From: Pontiellaceae bacterium B1224
GTDB lineage: Bacteria; Verrucomicrobiota; Kiritimatiellia; Kiritimatiellales; Pontiellaceae
Assembly: GCA_029432815.1 (NCBI GenBank)
Contig: JAROBA010000043.1
Location: 1-44,077 of the forward strand
DNA: 44,077 nucleotides
Reading direction: 5' to 3'
Position 1 is the first letter of the stretch. Each line of letters opens with the position of its first letter. Position numbers and translations under genes: made by a program. This document shows positions 32,454 to 41,891 of this stretch, in pieces. Below the pieces are notes generated by a model, which had not been told where the DNA came from, did not search any database, and worked only from the letters and a program-made list of their open reading frames with translations.

Positions 32454-32995
32454 TATGCAACCGCCTTACCTTCTTTACGACGAACATGCTCACCATTGTA
32501 GCGAACGCCTTTGCCTTTGTACGGCTCAACCGGAGAGTAGTCGCGGATGCGTGCTGCAACCTGACCGACCAGTTGTTTGTCGATGCCTTCAACTGAAACG
32601 GCCGTGCCGCTTCCGCCTACTTCAACTTTAATCCCTTCCGGAATGTCATAGTTGATGTCGTGCGAGAAACCCAGGGACAGAATAATCTTATTTGCTCCCT
32701 GCATAACCGCTTTATAACCCACACCTTCAATGATAAGATCCTTACGGTACCCTTGGCTTACACCAACGACCATGTTGCTCACGAGGCTTCGGACGGTACC
32801 GAACATCGCTTTGCCGAATTTGGATTCGTCGGTGCGGGAAACTACGACACTGTTGTCTTCAACAGCCACTGCAATACATGCCGGAGCGGTGTAAGAGCAT
32901 TCGCCCTTATCGCCTTTGACAGTGATTACCTGACCGCTGACTTCGGCGGAAACTCCGCCGGGAATCAATACTGGTTGTTTACCTATTCTTGACAT
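32453..32995 (-). CDS. rplF: Ribosomal protein uL6
   Basis: Large-subunit protein L6, near the sarcin-ricin loop. The 180-residue protein starts [15 protein letters not shown] and has the two repeated domains; the second carries [27 protein letters not shown]-type residues (near 140-165), the family signature. Length is usual. Confidence 0.97.
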   Translation of the reverse strand: [180 protein letters not shown]

Positions 32996-33013
32996 AACTA
33001 AACCCGGTCCTTT

Positions 33014-33412
33014 CTACCAAACGTAGCAGAGGACTTCGCCTCCGATCTTCTTTTCACGAGCTTCGTTATCGGTCATGACACCCGAAGACGTGCTGAGGAT
33101 CGCCATTCCGATTCCACCCAAAACGCGCGGAACTTCTTCAGAATTGACGTACTTACGGCAGCTGGGCTTGCTGATACGGCGGAGCCCCTGAATGACCGGC
33201 TCGCGGTCAATTGTGTATTTAACGAAAATATTGAGAACGGGTTTCCCGTTTTCGTTTTCCATTGTGTAATCTTTGATAAACCCTTCAGCCTTAAGGATGC
33301 GTGCCACTTCACTCTTCATTTTAGAGTGCGGCATTCCGACAACCTTTTTTTCAGCCATGTTCGCGTTGCGAATACGGGTCAACATGTCAGCGATTGGATC
33401 TGATAATACCAT
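33014..33412 (-). CDS. rpsH: Ribosomal protein uS8
   Basis: Small-subunit protein S8, a primary 16S binder; in E. coli it also represses the spc operon. The 132-residue protein starts MVLSDPIADMLTRIRNA and ends with the signature GIGMAILSTSSGVMTDNEAR and EVLCYVW. The gap to rplE is only 14 bases, so rpsN (S14), normally between them, is absent. Confidence 0.97.
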   Translation of the reverse strand: MVLSDPIADMLTRIRNANMAEKKVVGMPHSKMKSEVARILKAEGFIKDYTMENENGKPVLNIFVKYTIDREPVIQGLRRISKPSCRKYVNSEEVPRVLGGIGMAILSTSSGVMTDNEAREKKIGGEVLCYVW

Positions 33413-33426
33413 TTCTAAACCTCTTC

Positions 33427-33975
33427 CTATTCGTTGCCCGTTTTGAACGGCATACCCATCAGGGTGAGCAGCTCTTTGGCTTCGCTGTCTTCCGTTGCGG
33501 AAGTCACGAAAGTGATGTCCATACCATGGGTTTTCTTGACGCGGTCAGGATCGATTTCCGGAAAAACCGTCTGTTCCTGCAGGCCCATGGAATAGTTACC
33601 GGATCCATCGAACGAGTTACCCGGAATACCGCGGAAGTCGCGGATACGCGGCAACGTGGCGTTAACGAAACGATCCATGAATTCATACATGCGGTCACCG
33701 CGCAGCGTAACACGTGCGCCGATGTCCATACCTTCTCGCAACTTAAAGTTCGAAACACTCTTCTTGGCTTTAGTAATAACAGCCTTCTGACCGGTAATCT
33801 TGCCGAGGTCTTCGGCGAGCGCGGTCAGTGTGTCGCGGTCGTTATTAACCGAAACGCACAGATTGAGTACGATCTTTTTAAGTGCGGGAACCTGCATTTT
33901 GCTTGAGTAGCCCTGACTCTTCATGAGCTCCGGAGCTACTGCATCTTTATACTTAGTTTTCAGTGTTGGGGTCAT
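33427..33975 (-). CDS. rplE: Ribosomal protein uL5
   Basis: Large-subunit protein L5, in the central protuberance with 5S rRNA and P-site tRNA. The 182-residue protein has the VPALKKIVLNLCV signature (near 29-41), GQKAVITKAKKSVSNFKLREG (near 72-92) and GNYSMGLQEQTVFPEID (near 130). Length is usual. Confidence 0.97.
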   Translation of the reverse strand: MTPTLKTKYKDAVAPELMKSQGYSSKMQVPALKKIVLNLCVSVNNDRDTLTALAEDLGKITGQKAVITKAKKSVSNFKLREGMDIGARVTLRGDRMYEFMDRFVNATLPRIRDFRGIPGNSFDGSGNYSMGLQEQTVFPEIDPDRVKKTHGMDITFVTSATEDSEAKELLTLMGMPFKTGNE

Positions 33976-33999
33976 AGTGCCCTTCCTCCAAAATTACGG

Positions 34000-34014
34000 T
34001 TCCAATGCTTGGAA
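34000..34014. repeat. TTCCAA-N3-TTGGAA palindrome between rplX and rplE
   Basis: Exact copy with spacer TGC, extended to GGTTCC/GGAACC. It lies 25 bases before the rplE start codon, in one of the few gaps of this operon above 40 bases. Confidence 0.85.
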
Positions 34015-34017
34015 CGG

Positions 34018-34245
34018 TTATGCGGAAACCTTCACATTGGAAATTGCCATCGCGGCTTCGCGGTCAACAATTCCACCCTGCGGGTTTTCCTCGCTCTTCT
34101 GCATATGTTTCTTCACAAGGTTAACTCCTTCAATGAGGACGCGACCGGATTCCGGAAGGACCTGGAGAACTTTGCCCGATTTGCCTTTTTCATCACCGGC
34201 GATAACCTGAACGGTATCACCCTTTTTGATTTTGGCTTTACTCAT
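34018..34245 (-). CDS. rplX: Ribosomal protein uL24
   Basis: Large-subunit assembly-initiator protein L24. The 75-residue protein has the KOW motif [22 protein letters not shown] (5-26) and the [10 protein letters not shown] stretch. It is shorter than the usual 100-105 residues, ending soon after the conserved [13 protein letters not shown] part. Confidence 0.95.
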   Translation of the reverse strand: MSKAKIKKGDTVQVIAGDEKGKSGKVLQVLPESGRVLIEGVNLVKKHMQKSEENPQGGIVDREAAMAISNVKVSA

Positions 34246-34265
34246 ATTAAACTCCTCACCTACGC

Positions 34266-34631
34266 TTACAGCACTTCCGGAGCAAGAGAGACCACTTTCA
34301 TAAAGTCGTTCTCACGAAGCTCACGGGCAACCGGCCCGAAGATACGGGTACCGCGCGGGTTTTTATTGTCATCAATGATTACAGCAGCGTTTCCATCGAA
34401 ACGAAGGCATGAACCATCGGAACGACGTATGGTGCTTTTGGTACGAACAACAACCGCTTTACATAGGTCGCCTTTCTTTACCACACCGTTCGGCTGAGCT
34501 TCTTTGACACTACAGCGGATGACATCGCCAACGCGGGCGACTTTACTTTTTGTGCCTAGCACACGGATGCACATTACTGAACGTGCACCTGAGTTATCTG
34601 CAACTTTTAAACGTGTATTCTCTTGAATCAT
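34266..34631 (-). CDS. rplN: Ribosomal protein uL14
   Basis: Large-subunit protein L14, at the subunit interface. The 121-residue protein begins [16 protein letters not shown] and carries the family signature [13 protein letters not shown] (near 53-65), then [28 protein letters not shown]. Complete and of usual length. Confidence 0.98.
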   Translation of the reverse strand: MIQENTRLKVADNSGARSVMCIRVLGTKSKVARVGDVIRCSVKEAQPNGVVKKGDLCKAVVVRTKSTIRRSDGSCLRFDGNAAVIIDDNKNPRGTRIFGPVARELRENDFMKVVSLAPEVL

Positions 34632-34645
34632 TGTTCAGCCCTACC

Positions 34646-34912
34646 TTATTTCGCAGCTTCAGAAACAATGTCCACCAGACGCCAGCGCTTCAGCTTGCTC
34701 AACGGACGAGTTTCCATGACGCGAACCACATCACCGACACCGGCTTTGTTTTCTTCGTCGTGAACGTGAACTTTTTTGGAAATACGAATTTCCTTACCGT
34801 ACAGCGGGTGGCGAACACGGCGCTCTATCAGAATGACGATGGTTTTATCACCGCTCTTACTGATCACACGACCTTCGCGCTTCTTCCGCAGATTTCTTTC
34901 AGTCTTTTCCAT
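34646..34912 (-). CDS. rpsQ: Ribosomal protein uS17
   Basis: Small-subunit protein S17. The 88-residue protein has the OB-fold core with [19 protein letters not shown] (14-32), [19 protein letters not shown], and [20 protein letters not shown]. Length is usual. Confidence 0.97.
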   Translation of the reverse strand: MEKTERNLRKKREGRVISKSGDKTIVILIERRVRHPLYGKEIRISKKVHVHDEENKAGVGDVVRVMETRPLSKLKRWRLVDIVSEAAK

Positions 34913-34916
34913 GACC

Positions 34917-35111
34917 TTATCCTTCTACTTTTTTTGCGGTTTGGATGGTCTTGATGCGGGCCACCGTACGACGCAGTTCTTTCATGCGTGACGGATTTTC
35001 CAGCTGACCGGATACCTGCTGAAGTTTCAGGTTGAACTGTTCCTTCTTGATATCCACGAGCTGCTGCTCAAGCTCTCCGCTCGTCATTTCTTTTAATTCG
35101 TTAACCTTCAT
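34917..35111 (-). CDS. rpmC: Ribosomal protein uL29
   Basis: Large-subunit protein L29, at the peptide exit. The 64-residue protein is two long helices with the [19 protein letters not shown] stretch and [11 protein letters not shown] near the end. I chose the ATG at 35111 because GGAG stands 8 bases before it; an ATG four codons upstream has its ribosome site too close. Confidence 0.93.
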   Translation of the reverse strand: MKVNELKEMTSGELEQQLVDIKKEQFNLKLQQVSGQLENPSRMKELRRTVARIKTIQTAKKVEG

Positions 35112-35126
35112 GGTCTGCTCCATCCT

Positions 35127-35546
35127 TTAGTCGTGAGCATGCCGCTGAACGAACCGGACGCGAAGCGGCAATTTCGTTGCTGCAAGACGCAGACATTCTT
35201 TTGCCAGCGTTTCCGGAACGCCATCGAGTTCGAATAACATGGTTCCTGGTTTCACCACTGCAACCCATTGGTCCACAGCACCTTTACCTTTACCCATACG
35301 AACTTCCAACGGCTTCTTGGTGATTGGTTTGTCGGGAAAAATGCGAATCCACAATTTCCCTTTACGTTTCATGGCACGGTTTGCAGCCACACGGCACGCT
35401 TCAATCTGAATCGCAGTGATCCATCCACGTTCCAACGACTGGAGACCATACTCTCCGTAGGCCAGCGAATTTCCCTTTTGGGCAAGACCGCCGCGGGAAC
35501 CGCGCTGTACCTTTCTGTATTTAACTCTCTTTGGCATCAAAGGCAT
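35127..35546 (-). CDS. rplP: Ribosomal protein uL16
   Basis: Large-subunit protein L16, near the A site. The 139-residue protein has KYRKVQRG-x-GGLAQKGN (8-26), the signature [24 protein letters not shown] (near 66-89), and [18 protein letters not shown] precedes the first ATG (35546); a second ATG three codons later is possible. Confidence 0.97.
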   Translation of the reverse strand: MPLMPKRVKYRKVQRGSRGGLAQKGNSLAYGEYGLQSLERGWITAIQIEACRVAANRAMKRKGKLWIRIFPDKPITKKPLEVRMGKGKGAVDQWVAVVKPGTMLFELDGVPETLAKECLRLAATKLPLRVRFVQRHAHD

Positions 35547-35559
35547 TGGTCAATCTCCT

Positions 35560-36192
35560 CTAGGCTTTTGTTTCGGATTCCTTGCAGATCCAGACTTTAA
35601 TGCCGATGATACCGGCAACGGTGTTGGCTTCTGCAGTGCCATAGTCAATGTTAGCACGCAACGTGTGCAGCGGAATCTTGCCTTCTTTATAGCTTTCCGA
35701 ACGCGCGATTTCCGCACCGTTCAAGCGCCCGCCTGCCAGGATTTTAATGCCAAGAGCACCATTATCCATAGCCATCTGTATCGCACGCTTCATGGCGCGA
35801 CGATGAGATACCCGGCGCTCCAGCTGCATGGCAACATTAGCGGCAACCAGGGTGGCATCCAGATCCGGCTTCTTGATTTCCGCGATTTCCACATACACCT
35901 CTTTGCCGGTGATTTTGGAAAGCACTTCACGAAGCTTATCGATGTCTTCACCCTTACGACCGATCACCAGACCAGGACGAGCCGTCTTGATGGTTACACG
36001 GATGCGATTGGCATAACGCTCAATATAGATATCAGACACCGAAGCGTCTTTCAGTTGCCGAGAAACGAGTTCGCGGATATCAACGTCTTCCTTGAGCATG
36101 GTTCCGAAGTTGCGCTTATCTGCATACCAGCGTGAACGCCAGTCTTTCGTGAGCGCGAGCCTCATTCCAATAGGATTTACTTTCTGTCCCAA
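35560..36192 (-). CDS. rpsC: Ribosomal protein uS3
   Basis: Small-subunit protein S3 at the mRNA entry channel. The 210-residue protein starts MGQKVNPIGMRLALTKDW, has a KH domain with the VIGRKGEDIDKLR loop (near 76-88), and ends with the GALGIKILAGGRLNGAEIARSE domain. Slightly short at the C-terminus relative to E. coli (233), as in many bacteria. Confidence 0.97.
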   Translation of the reverse strand: MGQKVNPIGMRLALTKDWRSRWYADKRNFGTMLKEDVDIRELVSRQLKDASVSDIYIERYANRIRVTIKTARPGLVIGRKGEDIDKLREVLSKITGKEVYVEIAEIKKPDLDATLVAANVAMQLERRVSHRRAMKRAIQMAMDNGALGIKILAGGRLNGAEIARSESYKEGKIPLHTLRANIDYGTAEANTVAGIIGIKVWICKESETKA

Positions 36193-36209
36193 AACAGTCT
36201 CCTTCTCGA

Positions 36210-36545
36210 CTAAGCGTGATCGCTTAGAATAATGGTTACGTGGCTAGTCTTCTTCTGGATCGGACTGGCCATACCCCGGGCACGCGGACGAAAACGTTTC
36301 ATCATTGGTCCGCCATCCACGATGGCATTCTTCACAAACAGGCTGTCTGCTGACAGACCTTCGTTGTTTTCGGCATTTGCAATCGCCGATTTGAGGGTCT
36401 TGCCGATTTGTACGGCAGCCTTGCGAGCATTAAACTCGGTAACACGTAATGCATCGGCAACCTTCATACCTTTGATCTCATTAGCAAGATCGCGGGCCTT
36501 GGTAGGCGACATACGAATATATTTAGTTGTAGCTGACACTTCCAT
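36210..36545 (-). CDS. rplV: Ribosomal protein uL22
   Basis: Large-subunit protein L22, lining the exit tunnel. The 111-residue protein begins MEVSATTKYIRMSPTKARDLANEI and has the tunnel hairpin PMMKRFRPRARGMASPIQKKTSHV. The ATG at 36545 gives the normal length; the frame stays open 33 codons upstream, but that stretch holds a strong hairpin and has no L22-like residues. The ribosome site is weak. Confidence 0.93.
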   Translation of the reverse strand: MEVSATTKYIRMSPTKARDLANEIKGMKVADALRVTEFNARKAAVQIGKTLKSAIANAENNEGLSADSLFVKNAIVDGGPMMKRFRPRARGMASPIQKKTSHVTIILSDHA

Positions 36546-36608
36546 TGTGCTTTCACTCTCGATTTTGTCCACGGGATATATAAAGGGCGGACAGTGTATG
36601 GATTTGAG

Positions 36609-36632
36609 AAGCGAAATCCAGCGATTTCGCTT
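36609..36632 (-). promoter_or_regulatory. Hairpin in the rpsS-rplV gap
   Basis: AAGCGAAATC and GATTTCGCTT form a perfect 10-bp stem with a 4-base loop. It lies in a gap of about 100 bases between rpsS and rplV, long for this operon. On the minus strand GACT-N7-AGTC just upstream may make a second small stem. It may be an RNA-processing or regulatory element. Confidence 0.55.
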
Positions 36633-36647
36633 AAAAAATCCCACCGA

Positions 36648-36917
36648 CTATTTTTCAGTCGCCATCCCGTGAGTTCTGAACGCTCGGGTAGGTGAAAACT
36701 CACCCAGTTTGTGCCCGACCATATTCTCCGTAACAAACACCGGAACGAAAACTTTACCGTTATGGACATTGAAGGTTTGGCCAACAAATTCCGGAACGAT
36801 CATTGAGGCACGAGCCCACGTTTTGATCGGCGCTTTACGCCCGGATTCCTGCTGTTTACGAACCTTCTTAACCAGCTTCAGGTCAACGTATGGACCTTTT
36901 TTCAGTGAACGAGCCAT
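36648..36917 (-). CDS. rpsS: Ribosomal protein uS19
   Basis: Small-subunit head protein S19. The 89-residue protein starts [18 protein letters not shown] and carries [22 protein letters not shown] and [16 protein letters not shown], the family signature. The start overlaps the rplB stop by one base. Confidence 0.97.
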   Translation of the reverse strand: MARSLKKGPYVDLKLVKKVRKQQESGRKAPIKTWARASMIVPEFVGQTFNVHNGKVFVPVFVTENMVGHKLGEFSPTRAFRTHGMATEK

Positions 36918-37744
36918 TATTTCTTCCTCCGCTCAACAATATATTTATTGGTCTGTTTGTGCTTATCGCGGGTACGTTTACCCTTCGCCAGCAGACCCCA
37001 AGGAGATTTCGGATGTCCACCACCAGAAGTACGACCTTCACCACCACCCATCGGGTGATCAACCGGGTTCATGGCAACACCACGAACCGTCGGGCGAATA
37101 CCAAGCCAGCGTTTACGGCCGGCTTTACCCATTACAATGCTGCTGTGCTCAACATTACCAACGCGACCGATTGTTGCCAGGCAGTTGGTGCGCACCAGAC
37201 GAATTTCGCCGGACGGCATTTTAATGTGTGCGAACTCAGCCTCGCGCGACATCAGCTGCGCTGAAGTTCCGGCGGAACGAACCACCTGTCCACCGCGGCC
37301 CGAAACCAGCTCGATGTTATGAACAGACATGCCCACCGGAATTTTACTCAACGGCAATGCGTTGCCCACCGAAGGCTCGGCATCAGGACCGGACATCAGC
37401 GTGGCACCGACTTTCAGATTCTGCGGAGCAATGATGTACCGCTTTTCACCGTCTGCATAGTTCAGCAGTGCGATGCGTGCGGAGCGGTTAGGATCGTACT
37501 CAATCGAGGCAACATTGGCAGGAATGCCGAACTTGTCGCGTTTGAAATCAATCACACGGTAGCGGCGCTTATGTCCACCCCCACGGTGACGTACCGAAAT
37601 ACGACCCGCGCTATTACGTCCGGCTTTGCTTTTCTTCGCTTTAACCAAAGAGCGCTCAGGGCTGCTCTTGGTGATATCAGCGAAATCGGACAACACCATG
37701 TGCCGGCGGCTTGGTGTGTACGGTTTGTGTGCTTTTAAAGGCAT
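36917..37744 (-). CDS. rplB: Ribosomal protein uL2
   Basis: Large-subunit protein L2, needed for peptidyl-transferase assembly. The 275-residue protein has the [12 protein letters not shown] stretch (near 53-64) and the C-terminal signature [18 protein letters not shown] with the key His (near 225-240). Length is usual. Confidence 0.98.
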   Translation of the reverse strand: MPLKAHKPYTPSRRHMVLSDFADITKSSPERSLVKAKKSKAGRNSAGRISVRHRGGGHKRRYRVIDFKRDKFGIPANVASIEYDPNRSARIALLNYADGEKRYIIAPQNLKVGATLMSGPDAEPSVGNALPLSKIPVGMSVHNIELVSGRGGQVVRSAGTSAQLMSREAEFAHIKMPSGEIRLVRTNCLATIGRVGNVEHSSIVMGKAGRKRWLGIRPTVRGVAMNPVDHPMGGGEGRTSGGGHPKSPWGLLAKGKRTRDKHKQTNKYIVERRKK

Positions 37745-37757
37745 TACAACAAACTCC

Positions 37758-38042
37758 TTAGATCAGGTTAATGCTGTCTTCTGCATGTAATGTAACCACG
37801 GCACGTTTCGATGCTGCAGTCATTCCGAATTGAGCGGTGCGTTGACGTCTCTTCTTGCCTTTTCGGCGCATCGTATTGACGGCCATAACACGGACATCGA
37901 AGAGCTCTTCCACAGCTCGTTTGATTTCTACCTTGTTGGCGTCAATCGCAACCTTGAACAAAAACTTGTTCTGCTCATCGGAGAGCATGGTTCCTTTTTC
38001 GGTCAACAAAACTTGTTTAATGATATCAGCTGAATTTTTCAT
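37758..38042 (-). CDS. rplW: Ribosomal protein uL23
   Basis: Large-subunit protein L23, docking site for trigger factor and SRP at the exit tunnel. The 94-residue protein has [10 protein letters not shown] (11-20), [24 protein letters not shown] (near 28-51) and [11 protein letters not shown]. Length is usual. Confidence 0.97.
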   Translation of the reverse strand: MKNSADIIKQVLLTEKGTMLSDEQNKFLFKVAIDANKVEIKRAVEELFDVRVMAVNTMRRKGKKRRQRTAQFGMTAASKRAVVTLHAEDSINLI

Positions 38043-38056
38043 CGTTGATCTCCTGA

Positions 38057-38680
38057 TTAGCCGATGCGCGCTTCAAGCGCAGCCATGGCATCCTTGGTGA
38101 TGATAACGTTCTTGTGACGAAGGATCTGGTATGTATTCACCAGATTGGCCGTAACAAGCTCTGCGCGCTGAATATTGCGCGACGCCAGCAGCAGGTTGTC
38201 GTTGGTTTCAGCAACGATGAACAGCGCACCACGGTCGAGACCGAGGTTTTTCAGCACTGCAGCGAATTCTTTCGTTTTCGGAGAAGCAACGCTAAGCGAT
38301 TCGATTACGGTAATATCACCCTGATCGATCTTGGCACTGAAAGCGCGGGCAAATGCCAGCTTGGTAACTTTCTTAGAGAGCTTCTTCTTATACTTGCGGG
38401 GAAGCGGTCCATGGGCAGCATGACCGCCGCGCCAAACGTTGGACTGCTTATAACCGGCACGTGCACGACCGAGGCCTTTCTGCTTCCAGGGCTTCTTGCC
38501 GCTGCCGTGTACTTCACCCTTGTTCAGAGTGGAAGCGGTTCCGGCACGCTGGTGCGCATTATATGCAACAACTGCTTCGTGAACAGCCTGATCGCCCTTA
38601 TCGAGAACGAGGAGATTATCTGCAACTTCGTAGTCGCCGACGCTTTCTCCCTTTACATTTATTAAAGGTATTTTACTCAT
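38057..38680 (-). CDS. rplD: Ribosomal protein uL4
   Basis: Large-subunit protein L4; in E. coli it also represses the S10 operon. The 207-residue protein has the VVAYNAHQRAGTAS segment, the tunnel loop GSGKKPWKQKGLGRARAG (near 60-77) and the GGHAAHGP turn (near 85). Length is usual. Confidence 0.97.
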   Translation of the reverse strand: MSKIPLINVKGESVGDYEVADNLLVLDKGDQAVHEAVVAYNAHQRAGTASTLNKGEVHGSGKKPWKQKGLGRARAGYKQSNVWRGGHAAHGPLPRKYKKKLSKKVTKLAFARAFSAKIDQGDITVIESLSVASPKTKEFAAVLKNLGLDRGALFIVAETNDNLLLASRNIQRAELVTANLVNTYQILRHKNVIITKDAMAALEARIG

Positions 38681-38692
38681 GATAATCCCCGA

Positions 38693-39319
38693 TTATTTCT
38701 TTTTGAGGGCTTCTTTGATCGTAACGATTCCGCCTTTAGCGCCCGGTACGGATCCTTTAATCAGAATTAGATTTTCTTCAGGACGAACCTGAACAATCTT
38801 TAGATTCTGCGTGGTCACGCGCTTGTCGCCCATCTGGCCAGGCATTTTTTTGCCTTTGAAAACACGACCGGGAAATTCGCACATACCGATGGAACCGGTA
38901 CGACGCACCCAACCGCCTCCATGGGAGGCACGGCCGCCGCCGAAGTCATAACGTTTTACAACGCCCTGAAAACCACGACCCTTGCCGGTGGCAACGATAT
39001 CGACATAATTCACTTCAGCGAAGGCACTGGCATCAACAACATCACCAAGGTTCACTTCAGTTTCTTCCACGCGGAATTCACGAAGAACACTCTTCGCGGC
39101 AGCACCGGCTTTTTTCAGGTGACCCAGAGCAGGCTTCGTCATGCGCTGTTCTTTCTGGTCGCCAAAACCGAGCTGTACGGCTTTATAGCCGTCTTTATCA
39201 GCATCCTTAAGCTGCGTAACAACGCAGGGACCTGCTTCAATTACTGTAACCGGAACTGCAACACCGTTTTCATCATAGACGGAGGTCATTCCGAGTTTTT
39301 TTCCAATCAAACCTTTCAT
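38693..39319 (-). CDS. rplC: Ribosomal protein uL3
   Basis: Large-subunit protein L3. The 208-residue protein starts MKGLIGKKLGMTSVYDE and has the signature GKGRGFQGVVKRYDFGGGRASHGGG-type loop (near 112-137), followed by FPGRVFKGKKMPGQMG. The Gln of GFQG is the one methylated in E. coli. Length is usual. Confidence 0.97.
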   Translation of the reverse strand: MKGLIGKKLGMTSVYDENGVAVPVTVIEAGPCVVTQLKDADKDGYKAVQLGFGDQKEQRMTKPALGHLKKAGAAAKSVLREFRVEETEVNLGDVVDASAFAEVNYVDIVATGKGRGFQGVVKRYDFGGGRASHGGGWVRRTGSIGMCEFPGRVFKGKKMPGQMGDKRVTTQNLKIVQVRPEENLILIKGSVPGAKGGIVTIKEALKKK

Positions 39320-39328
39320 GATAACCTC

Positions 39329-39637
39329 CTAGATCTTAATGGTGATATCCACACCCGCCGGCAGGTTAAGCTTTTTCAGCTCGTCTACGGTTTTGATGGT
39401 GGGATCAATGATATCGAGCAGACGCTTGTGCGTGCGGATCTCAAACTGTTCCATCGCTTTTTTGTTCACGTGCGGACTTTTGTTCACAGTGAAACGTTCG
39501 ATACGGGTCGGCAACGGAATCGGGCCTGCAACGCGGGCGCCGGTACGACGTGCCGTTTCGACAATTTCAGTGGCGGAAACGTCGAGCACACGGTGATCGA
39601 ACGACTTCAGCCGAATTCTGATTCTTTGATTTGTCAT
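39329..39637 (-). CDS. rpsJ: Ribosomal protein uS10
   Basis: Small-subunit protein S10, also NusE of transcription antitermination. The 102-residue protein starts [19 protein letters not shown] and has the signature [36 protein letters not shown]. It follows fusA by 13 bases; tuf, often between them, is absent. Confidence 0.97.
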   Translation of the reverse strand: MTNQRIRIRLKSFDHRVLDVSATEIVETARRTGARVAGPIPLPTRIERFTVNKSPHVNKKAMEQFEIRTHKRLLDIIDPTIKTVDELKKLNLPAGVDITIKI

Positions 39638-39650
39638 TATTATTCTCTCT

Positions 39651-41786
39651 CTAACGGTTAAGGATAGCGTCTGTCATATTCGGAGGAACCGGGTCAAACG
39701 CTTGCGGTTCCATCGAGTAGCTCGCCCTACCCTTTGTTAAGGATCGCAAACTCGTTGCGTATCCGAAAACTTCGGCAAGCGGAACATCCGCCTGCACGAC
39801 CTGCAGATCATTAGTAGCCTTAATTTCGCGGATTTTTCCGCGTCGGCTGTTGAGGTCACCCATCACATCGCCCAGATGCTCTTCGGGTGCTTCAATTTCC
39901 AGCAGCATAATCGGTTCAAGCAGAACCGGGCTGGCATTGGATACCGCATCGCGAAGTGCCATCACCGCTGCGGAGCGGAATGCAACTTCACTGGAATCCG
40001 TATCGTGGGTCTGACCGCCGATCACCGTTACTTTCGTGTCGATGATGGCAAAATTACCCAGCACGCCGGTCATCAGCGCATCGGCAATACCCTCTTCAAT
40101 TCCTTTACGGAAGGCATCGGGTATAATTTTATTGGATACATCAAAAGCAATCACATTACCGGCGCCGGCGGTATTCGGCTGCACCGCAAGGGTCAGAGCC
40201 GCAAAGTGGGTGTCTCCGCCGATTTCGCGTTCGAACGTGAAAGAACCCTGGCCCTTGGCGGAAACAGATTCGCGGTAGGCAACCATCGGCTTACCGGCGT
40301 TTGCCTGCACTTTATATTCGCGAAGAATACGGTCTTTAATAATTTCAAGATGCAGTTCGCCCATACCGGCAATAATGGTCTGTCCGGTTTCTTCGTGAAT
40401 GGCGGTATGGAACGTCGGATCTTCGTCGGCCATATCCTTCAGCGCATCCACCAGCGCATCTTTGTCGCCGGTCGTTTTCGGCTCAATGGCCATGGAAATT
40501 ACAGGCTCAGGAAACTCGATATTTTCCAAGATAATCGGATCGTTTTCAGCACAGACTGTATCACCGGTCGTGAACAGTTTCTGGCCGACCATGCCGCCGA
40601 TTTCACCGGCATACAGCACATCAATATCTTCGCGGGCGTTGGCATGAAGGCGCAGGAGGCGGCCGATGCGTTCGCGTTTTTTGGTGCGCGGATTGTAGAT
40701 GTTCATGCCTTTTTTCAGCTGGCCGGCATAGACGCGGACAAAGGCCAGTTTACCCACAAACTTATCGGTTGCCATTTTAAAGACGAGACCGGTCAGCGGA
40801 TCAAAATCGGAGGTTTCGCGTTCGAGCGTCTCCTCGGTCTTCGGAGAAATTCCTGAAACAGCTGGAACATCCAACGGAGAAGGAAGCAGATCAACCACGG
40901 CATCAAGCAATGGCTGAACGCCTTTATTCTTCAGCGATGAACCCACCAGCACCGGAACAAGTTCGTTTGCGATGGTTGCGCGACGTATGGCTGCCAGCAG
41001 TGCCTCGCCAGAGACATCGGCATCTTCCATATAGGCTTCCAGCAACTCCTCGTCCAACTCGGCAACCTTTTCAATCAGGTCTGCGCGATAGGCCTCTGCA
41101 TCTGAAGCGAGGTCTGCAGGAATATCAATATATTCAACCTGCGCACCCATATTATCTTCAGAGAATGTGATCGCGCGCATTTTGACGAGATCAACCACAC
41201 CGGAAAACGTATCGGCGGCACCGATCGGCAACTGAATGGCCACGGCCGGAGCTTTCAGCTTTTGCTGAAGCTCGTCCACCACTTTATAGAAGTCGGCACC
41301 CATGCGGTCCATTTTGTTTACGAAAGCAACACGCGGCACCTTGTACTTCGTGGCCTGACGCCAAACTGTTTCGGACTGGGGCTGTACACCGCCGACCGCA
41401 CAAAAAACACCCACTGCGCCATCAAGGACTCGGAGTGAGCGTTCAACTTCCACGGTGAAGTCTACGTGGCCGGGGGTATCGATAATATTAATTTGATGGT
41501 CATTCCAAAAACAGGTGGTCGCGGCCGATGTAATCGTAATCCCACGTTCCTGCTCCTGAATCATCCAATCCATGGTAGCAGTGCCGTCATGAACTTCGCC
41601 GATTTTATGAACCTTGCCTGAATAATACAGAATACGCTCGGAGGTCGTTGTTTTTCCCGCATCAATGTGAGCAACGATTCCGATATTGCGAACCGAAGAC
41701 AGCGCATATGGACGGCCTTCGGCTTCCCTGGAGGAATCCGAGCCCTTACCTGCTTTGCTGTTTTTCTGGTTCACAGTATTATTCAT
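39651..41786 (-). CDS. fusA: Elongation factor G
   Basis: GTPase that drives translocation. The protein of about 711 residues has the G1 loop [14 protein letters not shown] (near 39-52), switch/G2 RGITITSA, G3 DTPGHVDF (near 107) and G4 NKMDRMG (near 163), then domains II-V complete to the C-terminus. The N-terminus has about 30 extra residues, rich in Asn, Lys, Ser and Glu, before the G domain. I use the ATG at 41786; a TTG four codons upstream and internal starts are possible. A strong hairpin lies 18 bases before the start. Confidence 0.97.
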   Translation of the reverse strand: MNNTVNQKNSKAGKGSDSSREAEGRPYALSSVRNIGIVAHIDAGKTTTSERILYYSGKVHKIGEVHDGTATMDWMIQEQERGITITSAATTCFWNDHQINIIDTPGHVDFTVEVERSLRVLDGAVGVFCAVGGVQPQSETVWRQATKYKVPRVAFVNKMDRMGADFYKVVDELQQKLKAPAVAIQLPIGAADTFSGVVDLVKMRAITFSEDNMGAQVEYIDIPADLASDAEAYRADLIEKVAELDEELLEAYMEDADVSGEALLAAIRRATIANELVPVLVGSSLKNKGVQPLLDAVVDLLPSPLDVPAVSGISPKTEETLERETSDFDPLTGLVFKMATDKFVGKLAFVRVYAGQLKKGMNIYNPRTKKRERIGRLLRLHANAREDIDVLYAGEIGGMVGQKLFTTGDTVCAENDPIILENIEFPEPVISMAIEPKTTGDKDALVDALKDMADEDPTFHTAIHEETGQTIIAGMGELHLEIIKDRILREYKVQANAGKPMVAYRESVSAKGQGSFTFEREIGGDTHFAALTLAVQPNTAGAGNVIAFDVSNKIIPDAFRKGIEEGIADALMTGVLGNFAIIDTKVTVIGGQTHDTDSSEVAFRSAAVMALRDAVSNASPVLLEPIMLLEIEAPEEHLGDVMGDLNSRRGKIREIKATNDLQVVQADVPLAEVFGYATSLRSLTKGRASYSMEPQAFDPVPPNMTDAILNR

Positions 41787-41803
41787 TTCTTTCTTCAATA
41801 ACC

Positions 41804-41830
41804 GGAAGGTTCCAATGATTGGAACCTTCC
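41804..41830. repeat. Extended palindrome directly upstream of fusA
   Basis: The dispersed palindrome core (41810-41824, spacer TGA) is extended here to two perfect 12-base arms, GGAAGGTTCCAA and its complement. As RNA it forms a 12-bp stem with a 3-base loop, 18 bases before the fusA start codon and after rpsG. It could affect readthrough, processing or translation. Confidence 0.85.
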
Positions 41831-41891
41831 TTTCAATCGGCGACCCCCATCCGTTGGGGATTTCCTATAGTACCGACACAAGACCGAAGTC

